From assembly GCA_018266755.1 (NCBI GenBank), contig JAFDZW010000002.1, forward strand, positions 414,371-478,370: DNA of 64,000 nucleotides, given 5' to 3'. Positions within the stretch are counted from its first letter, which is position 1. The number at the start of each line of letters is the position of its first letter. The notes under the pieces were generated by a model, which was not told the origin of the DNA, did not search any database, and saw only the letters and a program-made list of their open reading frames with translations. This stretch comes from Bacteroidota bacterium. GTDB taxonomy: Bacteria; Bacteroidota; Ignavibacteria; Palsa-1295. Positions 9,008-18,442 of this stretch are shown piece after piece. The position numbers were made by a program, and so were the translations under genes.

Positions 9008-11155
9008 TTACGACTTCCCAATTGCCGGCAGATAGAGCTCGGCCACATAATCGCGCATCATCCGTGCACTCGAGAAGCGCGGTAGGACCGAGGCAATCGA
9101 CTCTTTGACCACCGCGAGCCACTTCACCGGTACGTGGTTCAGGTCGCGATCGTAATAGAGCGGGACGATCTGTTCTTCGAGCATGCGATAGAGTTGCTCG
9201 GCATCGGCAGCATCTTGCTCTTGTTCCGATAGTTTGTCGTTGCTGTCGATCGCCCAGCCGTTCTTCCCGTTATATGCCTCCAACCACCAGCCGTCAAGCA
9301 CCGAAAGATTCGGAACACCGTTGATCGCAGCCTTCATACCGCTCGTGCCCGATGCTTCCAGAGGAGCACGTGGCGTGTTGAGCCAGAGGTCGCAGCCCTG
9401 CACCAAAAATTTTGCCGTGTGCATCGAGTAATTCTCGAGAAAGAATACTTTCCCGTGAAACCGCGGATCCTGTGCATACTGCCAGACCTCTTTGATGAAT
9501 GCCTTCCCGCCTTCGTCTGCAGGATGAGCCTTTCCGCTATAGACGATTTGAACCGGTCGGTCGGCATGGCCGAGGATTCGGGCCAGGCGTTCCGGATCGT
9601 GGAACAGAAGATCGGCGCGCTTATACGTTGCAAATCGTCGGGCAAAGCCGATCGTGAGTGCAAACGGATTGAAGAGCGCACCACGGGCAATCAACTCCGT
9701 CGGGTCGGTATCCGATACTGCACGCAGTCTGGCATTGATGAACTGTCCCAGATGTGCCGACAGCTCTTTGCGCGCATGCCAGAGGATATGATCCGGGATC
9801 GTCGCAACACGGGTCCAGAACTCGGCATCGGACTGATGTTCGCGCCAATCGTCCGGCAGCGCGAGGTGGAATAATTCTTCCATCTCCGGCGCGAGCCATG
9901 TCGAGACATGGACGCCGTTGGTGATCGAAACGATGGGGGCGCTCATCGTCTCGTACTCCGGCCACATCGTCCGCGTTACTTCCTGATGTTTCTTACTGAC
10001 TGCGTTGTGATATCGTGTCATCGACATCGCCAGCGCAGTCATATTGAACATCTCGCTCCAGCCTTCGTGATGCAACCCAAGCGAGAGGAATTCCGCTTTC
10101 GAAATACCGAGTTCGTTGATCGTCTCTTGAAAATATTCGACGACAAGCTCCGGATCGAACGTATCGTGTCCGGCAGGAACAATGGTATGTGTCGTGAACA
10201 CACTCGTATGACGAATATGCTCCAGCGCTTCGCGGAAGGTCATCCCGGCATGCATCTCGTTGCGAAGCCGCTCGACAAAGAGGAATGCCGAATGTCCTTC
10301 ATTCGCGTGCCACGCTGCCGGTTTAATACCGAGTGCGTTGAGCACTCGAACACCGCCGACGCCGAGGGCGATTTCCTGTCGCAGGCGGTAGATCTTATCG
10401 CCGCCATAGAGTCTGCGCGTGATCTCGCGGTCGGACGGTGCATTCTCGTCAAGGTCCGAATCGAGCAGGTAGATCGTCACGGTACCAACGGCAACCTTCC
10501 AGACCTTCAGATGCAATCGTGTCGGTTCTGCATCGAGCCGCAACGAAATGCGAAGTGGCGAACCGTCCGAGTTCAGTACCTGCTGCAAGGCAGCATGCGA
10601 GAGATCGATGTGTTTGTACTCCGCGATCTGTTCGCCGGAATGATCGATATGCTGCTCGAAAAACCCGTACGGATACATGAACCCTACGGCAACGAGCGGG
10701 ACACCGAGTTCGTCGGCGGTCTTGACATGATCACCGGCCAGAATGCCAAGGCCTCCGCTATAGATCGGCAAACTCGAATGCAATCCGTATTCCGCGCTGA
10801 AATAGGCGATCGGGTTTGCACCGGTATAGAGCACCTCGGAGTCGAACCACTTCGTCGATCGCTCGCACTCGATGTCGTAATGCGCAAGCATCACACGGTA
10901 GGTTCGCAGGAAATCCTCATCCTCGGCAAGCGCGACGAACCTGGCCGGATCGACTTCTTTGAGCAGTTGGATCGGGTTGTGTTCGCTCGCCGACCAATGG
11001 TAGCGTGAGACCATGCGAAACACAGCACGCGCATGACGGCTCGACGACCACCACAAATCGTAGGCAACATCCGCCAGCCGTTCGATCTTCTTCGGCAGAC
11101 GACTTCTAAGCTCGGCAACCTCGTTCATGGGAATATCACTGGGGTTATTTCGCAA
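9008..11155 (-). CDS. glgP: Glycogen/alpha-glucan phosphorylase (GT35)
   Basis: 715 residues, the size of the shorter bacterial alpha-glucan phosphorylases that carry a DUF3417-type N-terminus. The enzyme releases glucose 1-phosphate from alpha-1,4-glucan with inorganic phosphate. Visible are the early AYFSAEYGLHSSLPIYSGGLG motif, HANEGHSA, and the pyridoxal phosphate site EASGTSGMKAAINGVPN with Schiff-base lysine K608. A later ATG at 11128 is an alternative start. The gene is monocistronic, with no glycogen synthase or branching enzyme in the window. A cytoplasmic role in glycogen use is well supported by the family. Confidence 0.95.
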   Translation of the reverse strand: MRNNPSDIPMNEVAELRSRLPKKIERLADVAYDLWWSSSRHARAVFRMVSRYHWSASEHNPIQLLKEVDPARFVALAEDEDFLRTYRVMLAHYDIECERSTKWFDSEVLYTGANPIAYFSAEYGLHSSLPIYSGGLGILAGDHVKTADELGVPLVAVGFMYPYGFFEQHIDHSGEQIAEYKHIDLSHAALQQVLNSDGSPLRISLRLDAEPTRLHLKVWKVAVGTVTIYLLDSDLDENAPSDREITRRLYGGDKIYRLRQEIALGVGGVRVLNALGIKPAAWHANEGHSAFLFVERLRNEMHAGMTFREALEHIRHTSVFTTHTIVPAGHDTFDPELVVEYFQETINELGISKAEFLSLGLHHEGWSEMFNMTALAMSMTRYHNAVSKKHQEVTRTMWPEYETMSAPIVSITNGVHVSTWLAPEMEELFHLALPDDWREHQSDAEFWTRVATIPDHILWHARKELSAHLGQFINARLRAVSDTDPTELIARGALFNPFALTIGFARRFATYKRADLLFHDPERLARILGHADRPVQIVYSGKAHPADEGGKAFIKEVWQYAQDPRFHGKVFFLENYSMHTAKFLVQGCDLWLNTPRAPLEASGTSGMKAAINGVPNLSVLDGWWLEAYNGKNGWAIDSNDKLSEQEQDAADAEQLYRMLEEQIVPLYYDRDLNHVPVKWLAVVKESIASVLPRFSSARMMRDYVAELYLPAIGKS

Positions 11156-11204
11156 CTCTAAACAGAGAATTTGACGTTGATGTGCGTTACATTTTCACTC
11201 TGTT

Positions 11205-11963
11205 GTGAACCACGATTCCTGGGCCAGACAACGCATCCGCGTGACGGATGCCGAGATATATTTCGAAACGCATGGCGATGGACCACCGCTTGTCTGCCTG
11301 CATAATTTCAGCGCGAACGGCCGGTCTCGGTTTACCCCGCTGCTGCCGATCCTGACTCGGCACTTCACCTGTTATCTGGTAGATTTGCGTGGTCACGGTC
11401 GCTCGACCAACGATACGAACGACTGGACCAAAGAGCGCTTTTCACGCGATATTATCGAGCTCTGCGATTCGATCGGGCTCCGGGAGTCCTACTTCCTCGC
11501 CGCGAGCTCCGGAGCGATGACAATGCTTCGAGTCGCACGATACTCACCACAGCTCGTGCGTGCAATGGTGCTCGATTCCGGAACATACCGCATCCCCGAG
11601 ACATCGAGACGTTACTATAAACCGTACGAAGCATTGAACGATAAGCTCAAGCAATACTACGCCGAAGCGAACGAGGCATACGGTCCTGAATATGGCCCCG
11701 TTATGGCGGGCGCGTTCTACGATTTTCGGCTCCCCGAGTGCGACATTAATATCCCGCGCGAATGGCTCGGCGACATTACCTCACCCACGTATATCCTCCA
11801 CGGAGATCGCGATCTGTTCTTTCCCGCCGAGATCGCTGTCGAGATGAAGCGCACAATAAAAAATGCTGCGTTATCGGTTTTCCCGAACACGCAGCATATT
11901 GTAATGGAATTCTATCCGGAACGTGTAGCCGAACTCGCCTCGGAGTTCCTGCTCAGCCACTAA
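11205..11963 (+). CDS. Alpha/beta hydrolase
   Basis: 252 residues, typical for the alpha/beta hydrolase fold. The early HNFSANGRSRF oxyanion region follows PPLVCL; DLRGHGRS marks the strand before the nucleophile; the elbow reads AASSGAM, so the usual first glycine of GxSxG is alanine. A probable acid is in HGDRDLFFP and the histidine in NTQHIVMEF. The substrate cannot be told. It is divergent from glgP by about 50 bases, and its stop codon overlaps the stop of the convergent barrel gene. Confidence 0.8.
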   Translation: MNHDSWARQRIRVTDAEIYFETHGDGPPLVCLHNFSANGRSRFTPLLPILTRHFTCYLVDLRGHGRSTNDTNDWTKERFSRDIIELCDSIGLRESYFLAASSGAMTMLRVARYSPQLVRAMVLDSGTYRIPETSRRYYKPYEALNDKLKQYYAEANEAYGPEYGPVMAGAFYDFRLPECDINIPREWLGDITSPTYILHGDRDLFFPAEIAVEMKRTIKNAALSVFPNTQHIVMEFYPERVAELASEFLLSH

Positions 11964-12658
11964 CGCTTTTCGTACACCGGGCCTCCCGGCGAGAAGAGAT
12001 AAGTGAAGCCGATCTGAACGGTGGGCACAGGGCTCTTCTTTACTATGTCAGCAGAAGTCTGGATACCACTGAACTGGCGACCCGGATCACCAAAAAAGTC
12101 TGTCAAGCAGTATGCAGCCTGTATGAGAAAATCTAGGTTACCCTTATCGTTTTCAACCAAAGGCAGAAAAACCGATGCCCTAACATCAATGAGCGTTCCC
12201 ATTGAGTCCTTCCCAATCGAACTTGAGACGACACCAAGTCCATTGTCATGCTTCGCCGTCCCACTTAGAGGGAGATTAATATCTGCACCAAGCATGAAAC
12301 TCTTAATCTTAAAGCTCGGCTGTAGTGAGAGATATCCGATAGTCTCCTTATGGTTTGGGGTATCACTACCCTGCGCTTTGAAGAACACCCCACGCGATTC
12401 GTACCCCAAGCCCAAGCCGACTCCGAAATTTTTATTAAACATATAATCGGCGAATACCCCAGCAGTGTAAGCAAGCTGAATATCGGTCTTTGCTCCGTCC
12501 GGCACGGTGCCGGTGAAGATGGAAGCTCCGCCGGTCGCGATCGGACCGACTTCGTACTGTTTATAGGATGCCTGAAATTCCTGGGCATTGGCAGACGTGA
12601 CGAGGCCCAGGAACGATGCCAGAGCAAACGTCACGACAATGAGGGAAACGCGCTTCAT
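11960..12658 (-). CDS. Outer-membrane beta-barrel protein (porin-like)
   Basis: 232 residues with a signal peptide (about 1-25, ending ANAQ). The rest alternates hydrophobic and polar residues in short strands with glycine-rich turns (NKNFGVGLGLGYESRG; LSLQPSFKIKSFMLGADINLPL), typical of 8-10 stranded barrels of the OmpX/PorT-like group in Bacteroidota. No ligand can be assigned. The gene is alone, with a 70-base gap to dapF upstream. Confidence 0.7.
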   Translation of the reverse strand: MKRVSLIVVTFALASFLGLVTSANAQEFQASYKQYEVGPIATGGASIFTGTVPDGAKTDIQLAYTAGVFADYMFNKNFGVGLGLGYESRGVFFKAQGSDTPNHKETIGYLSLQPSFKIKSFMLGADINLPLSGTAKHDNGLGVVSSSIGKDSMGTLIDVRASVFLPLVENDKGNLDFLIQAAYCLTDFFGDPGRQFSGIQTSADIVKKSPVPTVQIGFTYLFSPGGPVYEKR

Positions 12659-12728
12659 ATCGGTCGAACGATTAAATGAAAGATCTATAACTCGTAGCGT
12701 CTACAAATATAAGAAGGTTTAGAGTGCA

Positions 12729-13589
12729 TTAGACGCTGAGTACTCCGCTGCGTCCGCGCTTGACGCCCCCTTCGAGCCACAACTCCTTCACATGCGAGTC
12801 TTCGACTCGAAATCCGACGCTCACGAACTCGCCGGATTGCGTCAAGAGCCGTACGGGCACCGATGGGACCAGCCCACGACCGACGGCAGCGATTGCCGTG
12901 CTCATACAGCCGGTTCCGCACGCAAGCGTTTCGCCCTCCACGCCACGCTCGAAGGTGCGGATACGAATGTAGGGACCGAGTTGGTCGCTTCGGATCTCGG
13001 CGAAATTTGCGTTCGCACCCTTGGGCTCGAAATCAGGATGCCGGCGAACCTGCGGACCGAAACGCGCGATATCGAAATCCTCGATCCCGGCATTCGCAAT
13101 TGCCGCGAACTCATCGAAAAAGATCACCGCATGTTGTGAACCGAGATCGACGTAACTCGTCGTCACCAGCGCACCACCCACGCTTAGTTTAAACTTGAGT
13201 TTAATGTGCTTTGGGTCGGCGTAGTGGACGCGAAGCGTATCGGACGACGGACGTTCGGCACTGATAATATCGTCGAGCACCTGAAAGGTCGTTTCGGCCG
13301 TGGGAATAATCTTTGCGTCGAGGGCAGCCTGCACCGCACAGCGAGCGCCGTTGCCACAGAGCGCACCGAACGAGCCGTCGGGATTATAGAAGTTCATCTG
13401 GAACGGCGCGCGCGCGCTGCGTGCAAGCACAACCATTCCGTCGGCACCGATAATACCGCCGCGTTTGCAGACAGTCTGTGCCAGCAACGCAAGTTTGGTC
13501 GAGCCGAACACGGTCGGCGTATTGAATGCGTCGATAACAACGAATTCGTTGCCCGCGCCGCTATAGAGTGTAAATGGGATCTCGCTCAT
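12729..13589 (-). CDS. dapF: Diaminopimelate epimerase
   Basis: Converts LL- to meso-diaminopimelate for lysine and peptidoglycan. I start at the ATG at 13589, which gives the standard N-terminus MSEIPFTLYSGAGNEFVV; the frame extends seven codons further. The 286-residue product has both catalytic cysteine signatures, CGNGARC and ACGTGC, and the GAGNEFVV and NPDG motifs. The enzyme is cofactor independent and uses the two cysteines as acid and base. It lies just downstream of the protease/hydrolase fusion gene, without overlap. Confidence 0.96.
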   Translation of the reverse strand: MSEIPFTLYSGAGNEFVVIDAFNTPTVFGSTKLALLAQTVCKRGGIIGADGMVVLARSARAPFQMNFYNPDGSFGALCGNGARCAVQAALDAKIIPTAETTFQVLDDIISAERPSSDTLRVHYADPKHIKLKFKLSVGGALVTTSYVDLGSQHAVIFFDEFAAIANAGIEDFDIARFGPQVRRHPDFEPKGANANFAEIRSDQLGPYIRIRTFERGVEGETLACGTGCMSTAIAAVGRGLVPSVPVRLLTQSGEFVSVGFRVEDSHVKELWLEGGVKRGRSGVLSV

Positions 13590-13638
13590 GCCTTCTTGAG
13601 AACACAACGCATGCGTAACGAGTCCCCGAGAACACCGA

Positions 13639-15843
13639 TCAGGTCAGGACTTGTTTGAACCGTTCATCAGTGAGCGCATACGATTGTACGAAATGAAAGT
13701 CGGTGTAGAGCTGGATCAATGCATTCGTGTTGCGTTCGGTGAGCTTCGTAGCCGCGATCACATCGCCGTTCCCTTCGACCCATGCGCTCTGCCACAACAC
13801 GGCCATCGCGTAACAGCCGTTGGCGACAACATTGATGGTGGGTGTGCCGAGGGTTTTCCACGCTTCTGTGTACTTCCCCCGTCCGCTGACGCGACCGAAG
13901 ACATCGAGGATTTTCTTAGGTGGCAGTGTCTTGAACGTCGAACGCATCAATTCGATCGTCAACCGGGCAGCAGCTTTGCCGCCGGTAATGAGATCCGTCT
14001 TCTTGACTTTACGCTTCGAGTTAATCTTGTTGACGCCTGCAAATAGCGCTTCCGCGTTCGCGTCGACCATCTTATCTTCGTACTCACCATGGACATTCGT
14101 CTCGTGTCCCGGGATCCCCGCATGCAGATACGATACATGCAGCGGTTGGCAGGCATCGCCTACATAATGCGACATCGCGCCGCCCGCGCAAATAAATTCA
14201 TCGAGATTGCCGGCCTTCAACGACTTCACCATCTGCTCGTACATCTGCCATACCCGAAACGGGACGGCACCCTGGCGTGGTGCAGGCACTTCTTTCTTGG
14301 TAATGCGATCGATGGAAGTCTTCGGATCGACGGCGTCGAAGTCCTTATAGAACTGAATCCATTTATCGACGTCGATGTATGAATCTTGCTTGCAGAGTTC
14401 GAGCAAACTCTTCCCTTTGGCAACTTTCGGATTCGATTCGTCCATATCGGCGAAGTGATTCGGTCCTTCCGTTTTAAACCGGATATACCGCCAGCAGAGA
14501 TCCGGGACGTCGGCAAGCGGGATGAAGTCTTTACTCTTCGCTTTTGCGATCGAATCGCCCGATTCAAGATCGGCATCCGAGTAGCCGATGAGAAACTTGT
14601 TCGCTTTCAGAAGCTTCGCGATTTTTGTGCCGCTGACGACATCGCAGGCACTTGCCGCAATTTTGAAATGCCCGGTCTTTCCCCAGGAATAATCTTGATC
14701 AAGATTCCAACCGCGAACCAGATCGACATCGAGGAGCCTACAGATGGTACTCAGGCTCGAAGCAAGCGCATATCCATTGGTCGAGATACCGTCGCCGGAG
14801 AGAAACTCATGTTGTCCCCACTGTAATGCGATGGGATGCCGCTTGCCGTCTTGTTCAAGGAGCCATAGGGTCCCGCTGTCACCGTGATGCACGCCGAGGC
14901 TCGTGCCTCGACGCGCCCCGATCAAGAACTCGCTGAGGTACTCCGTCCCGCCGATTGACTTATAGCGGTAGAAGAGCGCGGCAATCGCCCCTTCGAGCTT
15001 CCCGCTCACTGCGCCATACCCACATACCGGCGCTCCGATGAGCCGCAAGCTGAGATTCGCCGTATTGAGGTCGGCGAGTTCGTCGAAGGCTCCGATGCCG
15101 AACACTTCCGTCTTCCAGATTTTCGCATCATCGACCTCGATCAATCCGACATCGGTATTGATTACGACGTTATCCACCGGCCACTCGGGATATGCCTCGC
15201 CGAAACCGACCTTGCCGAGTTGCAGCGACGAACTTGTCCCGATCGGACTAAGTGTCGAGCCAAGCTTTGAATAGATTACTGTCCCCTGATCTCCAGTCAC
15301 ATGCCGATTGGTGAGCGCATACGTCTTATTCCCGTCCGAGACCAGACAGCCAACCGACGCGATTCGCTGTTGTCCCTGCACCGTGAGCAGGATCGGGAAA
15401 CCGCCGCTGATCATATTCTTCGGAAAGTTTAGTGCGGCAGGATCGACCACTGTTTGCGAGAATGCAGATTTCGGTGCTTCGACGACACAAATCGGCGCTA
15501 CGCGGCCGTCCGGCAGATAGATATTCGTCGGCAGAATATCGCTGGCATTGTTCATCAACGATGTTTCCTGCTCCCACTGGCTAACGAAGACCAGCACACA
15601 TGGCCACGAATAATCGCGGACCTCCGAATTCTCGAGCGTTCGTGCCGGCTTGGGACCCCGCGGTTTCCGCTTGCTTGCGGCTGTGCCCGGCCGCGGATCG
15701 GAACGACGAATCAGATACCGGCCGATGGCCGTCGCTACGACATTCTTCTTGTTCATCAGGTGCACGTGAAAGTGATCGCGTGCATCGAGGAGATCTTTGA
15801 CGGAGAGTTGATGAAAGTCGAACAGGTTTTCCAAGACGTTCAT
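13639..15843 (-). CDS. Fusion of trypsin-like protease and zinc phospholipase C / S1-P1 nuclease domain
   Basis: The frame opens at 15900; I choose ATG 15843, giving 734 residues. Residues 1-50 form a conserved-looking helical segment (LSVKDLLDARDHFHVHL, then GRYLIRR). Residues 110-375 are a chymotrypsin-like protease with likely triad H181 (TNRHV), D231 (TDVGLIEV) and S323 (HGDSG). From W387 a zinc-metallohydrolase begins: W387-G-x-x-G-H392, then H463 and nearby acids, H559-x3-D563-x5-H569 (SHYVGDACQPLH) and H585-x3-E589. That spacing fits the trinuclear zinc site of phospholipase C and S1/P1 nucleases, whose first ligand is normally an N-terminal tryptophan. The final His-x3-Glu favours the phospholipase C type. 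No signal peptide is seen. Release of W387 by the protease is my inference. Confidence 0.8.
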   Translation of the reverse strand: MNVLENLFDFHQLSVKDLLDARDHFHVHLMNKKNVVATAIGRYLIRRSDPRPGTAASKRKPRGPKPARTLENSEVRDYSWPCVLVFVSQWEQETSLMNNASDILPTNIYLPDGRVAPICVVEAPKSAFSQTVVDPAALNFPKNMISGGFPILLTVQGQQRIASVGCLVSDGNKTYALTNRHVTGDQGTVIYSKLGSTLSPIGTSSSLQLGKVGFGEAYPEWPVDNVVINTDVGLIEVDDAKIWKTEVFGIGAFDELADLNTANLSLRLIGAPVCGYGAVSGKLEGAIAALFYRYKSIGGTEYLSEFLIGARRGTSLGVHHGDSGTLWLLEQDGKRHPIALQWGQHEFLSGDGISTNGYALASSLSTICRLLDVDLVRGWNLDQDYSWGKTGHFKIAASACDVVSGTKIAKLLKANKFLIGYSDADLESGDSIAKAKSKDFIPLADVPDLCWRYIRFKTEGPNHFADMDESNPKVAKGKSLLELCKQDSYIDVDKWIQFYKDFDAVDPKTSIDRITKKEVPAPRQGAVPFRVWQMYEQMVKSLKAGNLDEFICAGGAMSHYVGDACQPLHVSYLHAGIPGHETNVHGEYEDKMVDANAEALFAGVNKINSKRKVKKTDLITGGKAAARLTIELMRSTFKTLPPKKILDVFGRVSGRGKYTEAWKTLGTPTINVVANGCYAMAVLWQSAWVEGNGDVIAATKLTERNTNALIQLYTDFHFVQSYALTDERFKQVLT

Positions 15844-16017
15844 ATGCGTAATAAGGATTGGTGTACGATTCCGGGTGGTATGGGTTCGGCCCAAACGCAC
15901 AGAGATACATACGCAGGAGCCTTCTGGCGTAAATATACGACAAAAGCGGCCTTCTTCCGCATGGTATTTTAAAGAATCAGAGCACCCTGCCGATCCGCAA
16001 TCTTGTAGAAGGATGCG

Positions 16018-16665
16018 CTATGATTTCTGAGACCGAATGCTGGAAGGATGGGGCTTGAAGTCCGTCCCATAGAACGGTTCGAGATTGCTGGGGTCGGCTG
16101 CAACAGGAAATTCGCGCGAGAGATACGCCAGTACGCCCAGATCGATATCGAGCGGAGTGAATTCTATATCCGATGCCGAAAGAGTTTCGCTCAACGCTCG
16201 CGGACCTACAATCGCCCCGCGTACGTCGTTGATGCGTTGGAGTATGACATTCTCCGCAGAGCCGAATGCCGCGACATACACTGTTGTCGGCTCATATCCG
16301 GGCGTGACGATCGTCGTAAACTCGCGGTCGGGATATGTGCGAACTGCACACTCGCTGATCACCCGGTGCGCTACGACCGGGACGAGTTGGCAAGCGCCAC
16401 CAAACGCCAGACCTTTCGCAAATGCGAGACCAATGCGCAACCCAGTGAACGAACCGGGACCGCTAATATAAGCAATACGCCGGATATCGCGCACCTGCGC
16501 GCCGTGTGTTGCGAGCAGCCGTAGTGTTTGTTCGGCCAGTAGCGAATCGTGTACGCCTCGTTCGCCGGCGGTTGCGATATGGTGGAATTCCCCAAGTACG
16601 TTCGCGTCGTCATCGAAGAGACCGATGTGCAGATCGTTGCCAGATGTATCGAATGCGAGAATCAT
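16018..16665 (-). CDS. tsaB: tRNA threonylcarbamoyladenosine biosynthesis protein TsaB
   Basis: I start at ATG 16665, giving MILAFDTSGNDLHIGL, the standard TsaB opening; this overlaps the tsaE stop by four bases. The 215-residue protein has the ASKHA-type core with HDSLLAEQTLRLL and the family motif SGPGSFTGLRIGLAFAKGLA. TsaB binds TsaD and TsaE and is needed to make the t6A modification at position 37 of tRNAs reading ANN codons. The C-terminus is shorter than in some TsaB proteins but ends with the expected EPFYG-like segment. Confidence 0.93.
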   Translation of the reverse strand: MILAFDTSGNDLHIGLFDDDANVLGEFHHIATAGERGVHDSLLAEQTLRLLATHGAQVRDIRRIAYISGPGSFTGLRIGLAFAKGLAFGGACQLVPVVAHRVISECAVRTYPDREFTTIVTPGYEPTTVYVAAFGSAENVILQRINDVRGAIVGPRALSETLSASDIEFTPLDIDLGVLAYLSREFPVAADPSNLEPFYGTDFKPHPSSIRSQKS

Positions 16666-17135
16666 GCGAAGTGGGGAGTGATTGTGATCCGTCGATCGGT
16701 CGGCGAGAGAGTTTCGAAGCGAACATCGATGCGCTCGGCAGGCAAATATTCCTCGATGCGCTCCGCCCATTCGATTACCGTCATGCCGTCATGGGGGTAG
16801 AGATATTCTTCGACACCAAGTTCGAGCAATTCTTCTGGGCGTTCGAACCGGTAGCAATCAAGATGGTAGAGCATACCTCCGGGCTTTCCGTCGATCGTGA
16901 TTGCATACTCGTTGGCAAGTGCGAACGTCGGCGAGGAAATCTCATGCTCGTCGATCGCGAACGCATGCGCGATACCTTTTGTAAAATGGGTCTTCCCGCT
17001 GGCAAGATCGCCCCGCAATGCAACGATCGTGCCGCTGCGCTGCATCCACGTTCGCGCAAAGCGCTCGCCCGCGGCGATCGTCTCGGCGGCCGAATGCGAA
17101 ATAATCTCCTCCGTCCTCACTGCCGCTTGATCCAC
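16662..17135 (-). CDS. tsaE: tRNA threonylcarbamoyladenosine biosynthesis ATPase TsaE
   Basis: 157 residues. The Walker A loop GDLASGKTHF (about 42-51), SSPTFALANEY, YHLDCYRF and EWAERIEEYLP are characteristic of TsaE, the ATPase that resets the TsaB-TsaD complex in t6A synthesis. Two starts are possible: ATG 17135, overlapping the upstream gene by 19 bases, or GTG 17120, which makes the four-base GTGA overlap seen elsewhere in this operon. tsaB follows with an ATGA overlap. Confidence 0.93.
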   Translation of the reverse strand: MDQAAVRTEEIISHSAAETIAAGERFARTWMQRSGTIVALRGDLASGKTHFTKGIAHAFAIDEHEISSPTFALANEYAITIDGKPGGMLYHLDCYRFERPEELLELGVEEYLYPHDGMTVIEWAERIEEYLPAERIDVRFETLSPTDRRITITPHFA

Positions 17136-18442
17136 GATACGATCGCAGCAACCACGTCTTCGCTGACGTTCCCGGGGACATCATAATCAGTGAAGGTGCC
17201 TTTCCCCGGCATGAAGAGGTGATAGAGAGTGCCGAAGAGTTTCAGTTCGGCATTCTGCTTTGCACCGAATTTGCGCTGCCACACCGAGAAATCCTTTATG
17301 TTTACTTGGTAATCTTTTCCGCCTTGTAAGTAGAGGATCGGTTCTCTCAGCGAGACGGCAGTGTTGACCTGGTCGTACTTCGAAAGATACTCCCAATACG
17401 CCGGCGGCAACCCAAACAATTGCGCCGGTGGCGTTGACGCGGTGTACGCGTGCTTCGAAATCGTCTCGACCATCGAGCGGATGTGTTCGAGTTGTGTCTT
17501 CGCATTCTCCGGCGTCGTCTGCTGCGGCAATAGGAATTCCATCTGATCGAGAAGCACATCCTGGAATGGCCGTGCAGGTGCCGCAAGCATAATCACGCCG
17601 CTGAGATGTCCGTCACGTTCGGCGATGCGCGGCGCCATCATCGCACCGAGGCTATGACCGAGGACGAATATCTTCTTGGGATCGAGAGCCGCATTTGCGC
17701 GGGCAAGCTTCAGTGCGGAGAGCGCATCGTTGACGACCTCATCGTCCGGTGTTACACCGTTTGGGCTTGACGATGATGTTGCGCCATAGACCATCGTGCG
17801 TTTATCGTAGCGAATGCTCGCAATACCGACAGCGGCAAGCCCGTACGCAATATCTTTGAACGGCTTGTTCTGTCCGACCGTCTCGTCGCGGTCGTTCGGG
17901 CCGCTCCCGGCGACCATCACCACGACGGGCGGATGAGCCACACCCTTCGGCAGACAAAGAATGCCGGGGAGCTTGAAGCTATCGGTAACGATCGTGATCG
18001 GCTCTTCGACGGTCCGATCGGGCCTGGCGTATGTCGGCAGATGGTACGCGGATTTCGACATCGGCGCATTCTTGAAGAAGCCGATGATCTTCATTTGCGG
18101 ATTGAAGGCGATCTTCAGGTCCATCGCTTCCTTCTCGTACTTCGCACCGACATACACAAGTACGTACGACTTCTTATCCTCGTAGAGTTCACCGGTTCGC
18201 TCAAGCATCTTCCCCATCGACGCTCGTATCGGCTCCCAGTTCTGCTTGATCTTTTCCGCCGGAAGTACTTTGATCAATGAGCTATCGCACAGTGTCAGAC
18301 ACTCGTCGTATTTCTTCGCTTCGAGGAGATCGAAGAACTGCCGTGCTCGGGCAACGAATGCCTTTTCTTTCGCATCTTGCGCAATGGTGACAGACGAAAG
18401 CGAGGCGAGCAGAACGAAGGAGAATATAACTGATCTCATCAT
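17117..18442 (-). CDS. Secreted alpha/beta hydrolase with DUF3887-like N-terminal domain
   Basis: 441 residues with a signal peptide (about 1-21, ending TIAQ). Residues 25-120 resemble the DUF3887 domain found before bacterial hydrolases (FFDLLEAKKYDECLTLCD). The hydrolase domain begins near 150; it has the GSGPNDRDE oxyanion motif, the nucleophile elbow GHSLGAM and a late histidine in TLYHLFMPG. Such proteins are usually annotated as periplasmic acyl esterases or peptidases. The start overlaps the porX stop by four bases, so it is translated with porX, which makes a role in the envelope or in T9SS cargo handling possible but unproven. Confidence 0.85.
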   Translation of the reverse strand: MMRSVIFSFVLLASLSSVTIAQDAKEKAFVARARQFFDLLEAKKYDECLTLCDSSLIKVLPAEKIKQNWEPIRASMGKMLERTGELYEDKKSYVLVYVGAKYEKEAMDLKIAFNPQMKIIGFFKNAPMSKSAYHLPTYARPDRTVEEPITIVTDSFKLPGILCLPKGVAHPPVVVMVAGSGPNDRDETVGQNKPFKDIAYGLAAVGIASIRYDKRTMVYGATSSSSPNGVTPDDEVVNDALSALKLARANAALDPKKIFVLGHSLGAMMAPRIAERDGHLSGVIMLAAPARPFQDVLLDQMEFLLPQQTTPENAKTQLEHIRSMVETISKHAYTASTPPAQLFGLPPAYWEYLSKYDQVNTAVSLREPILYLQGGKDYQVNIKDFSVWQRKFGAKQNAELKLFGTLYHLFMPGKGTFTDYDVPGNVSEDVVAAIVSWIKRQ

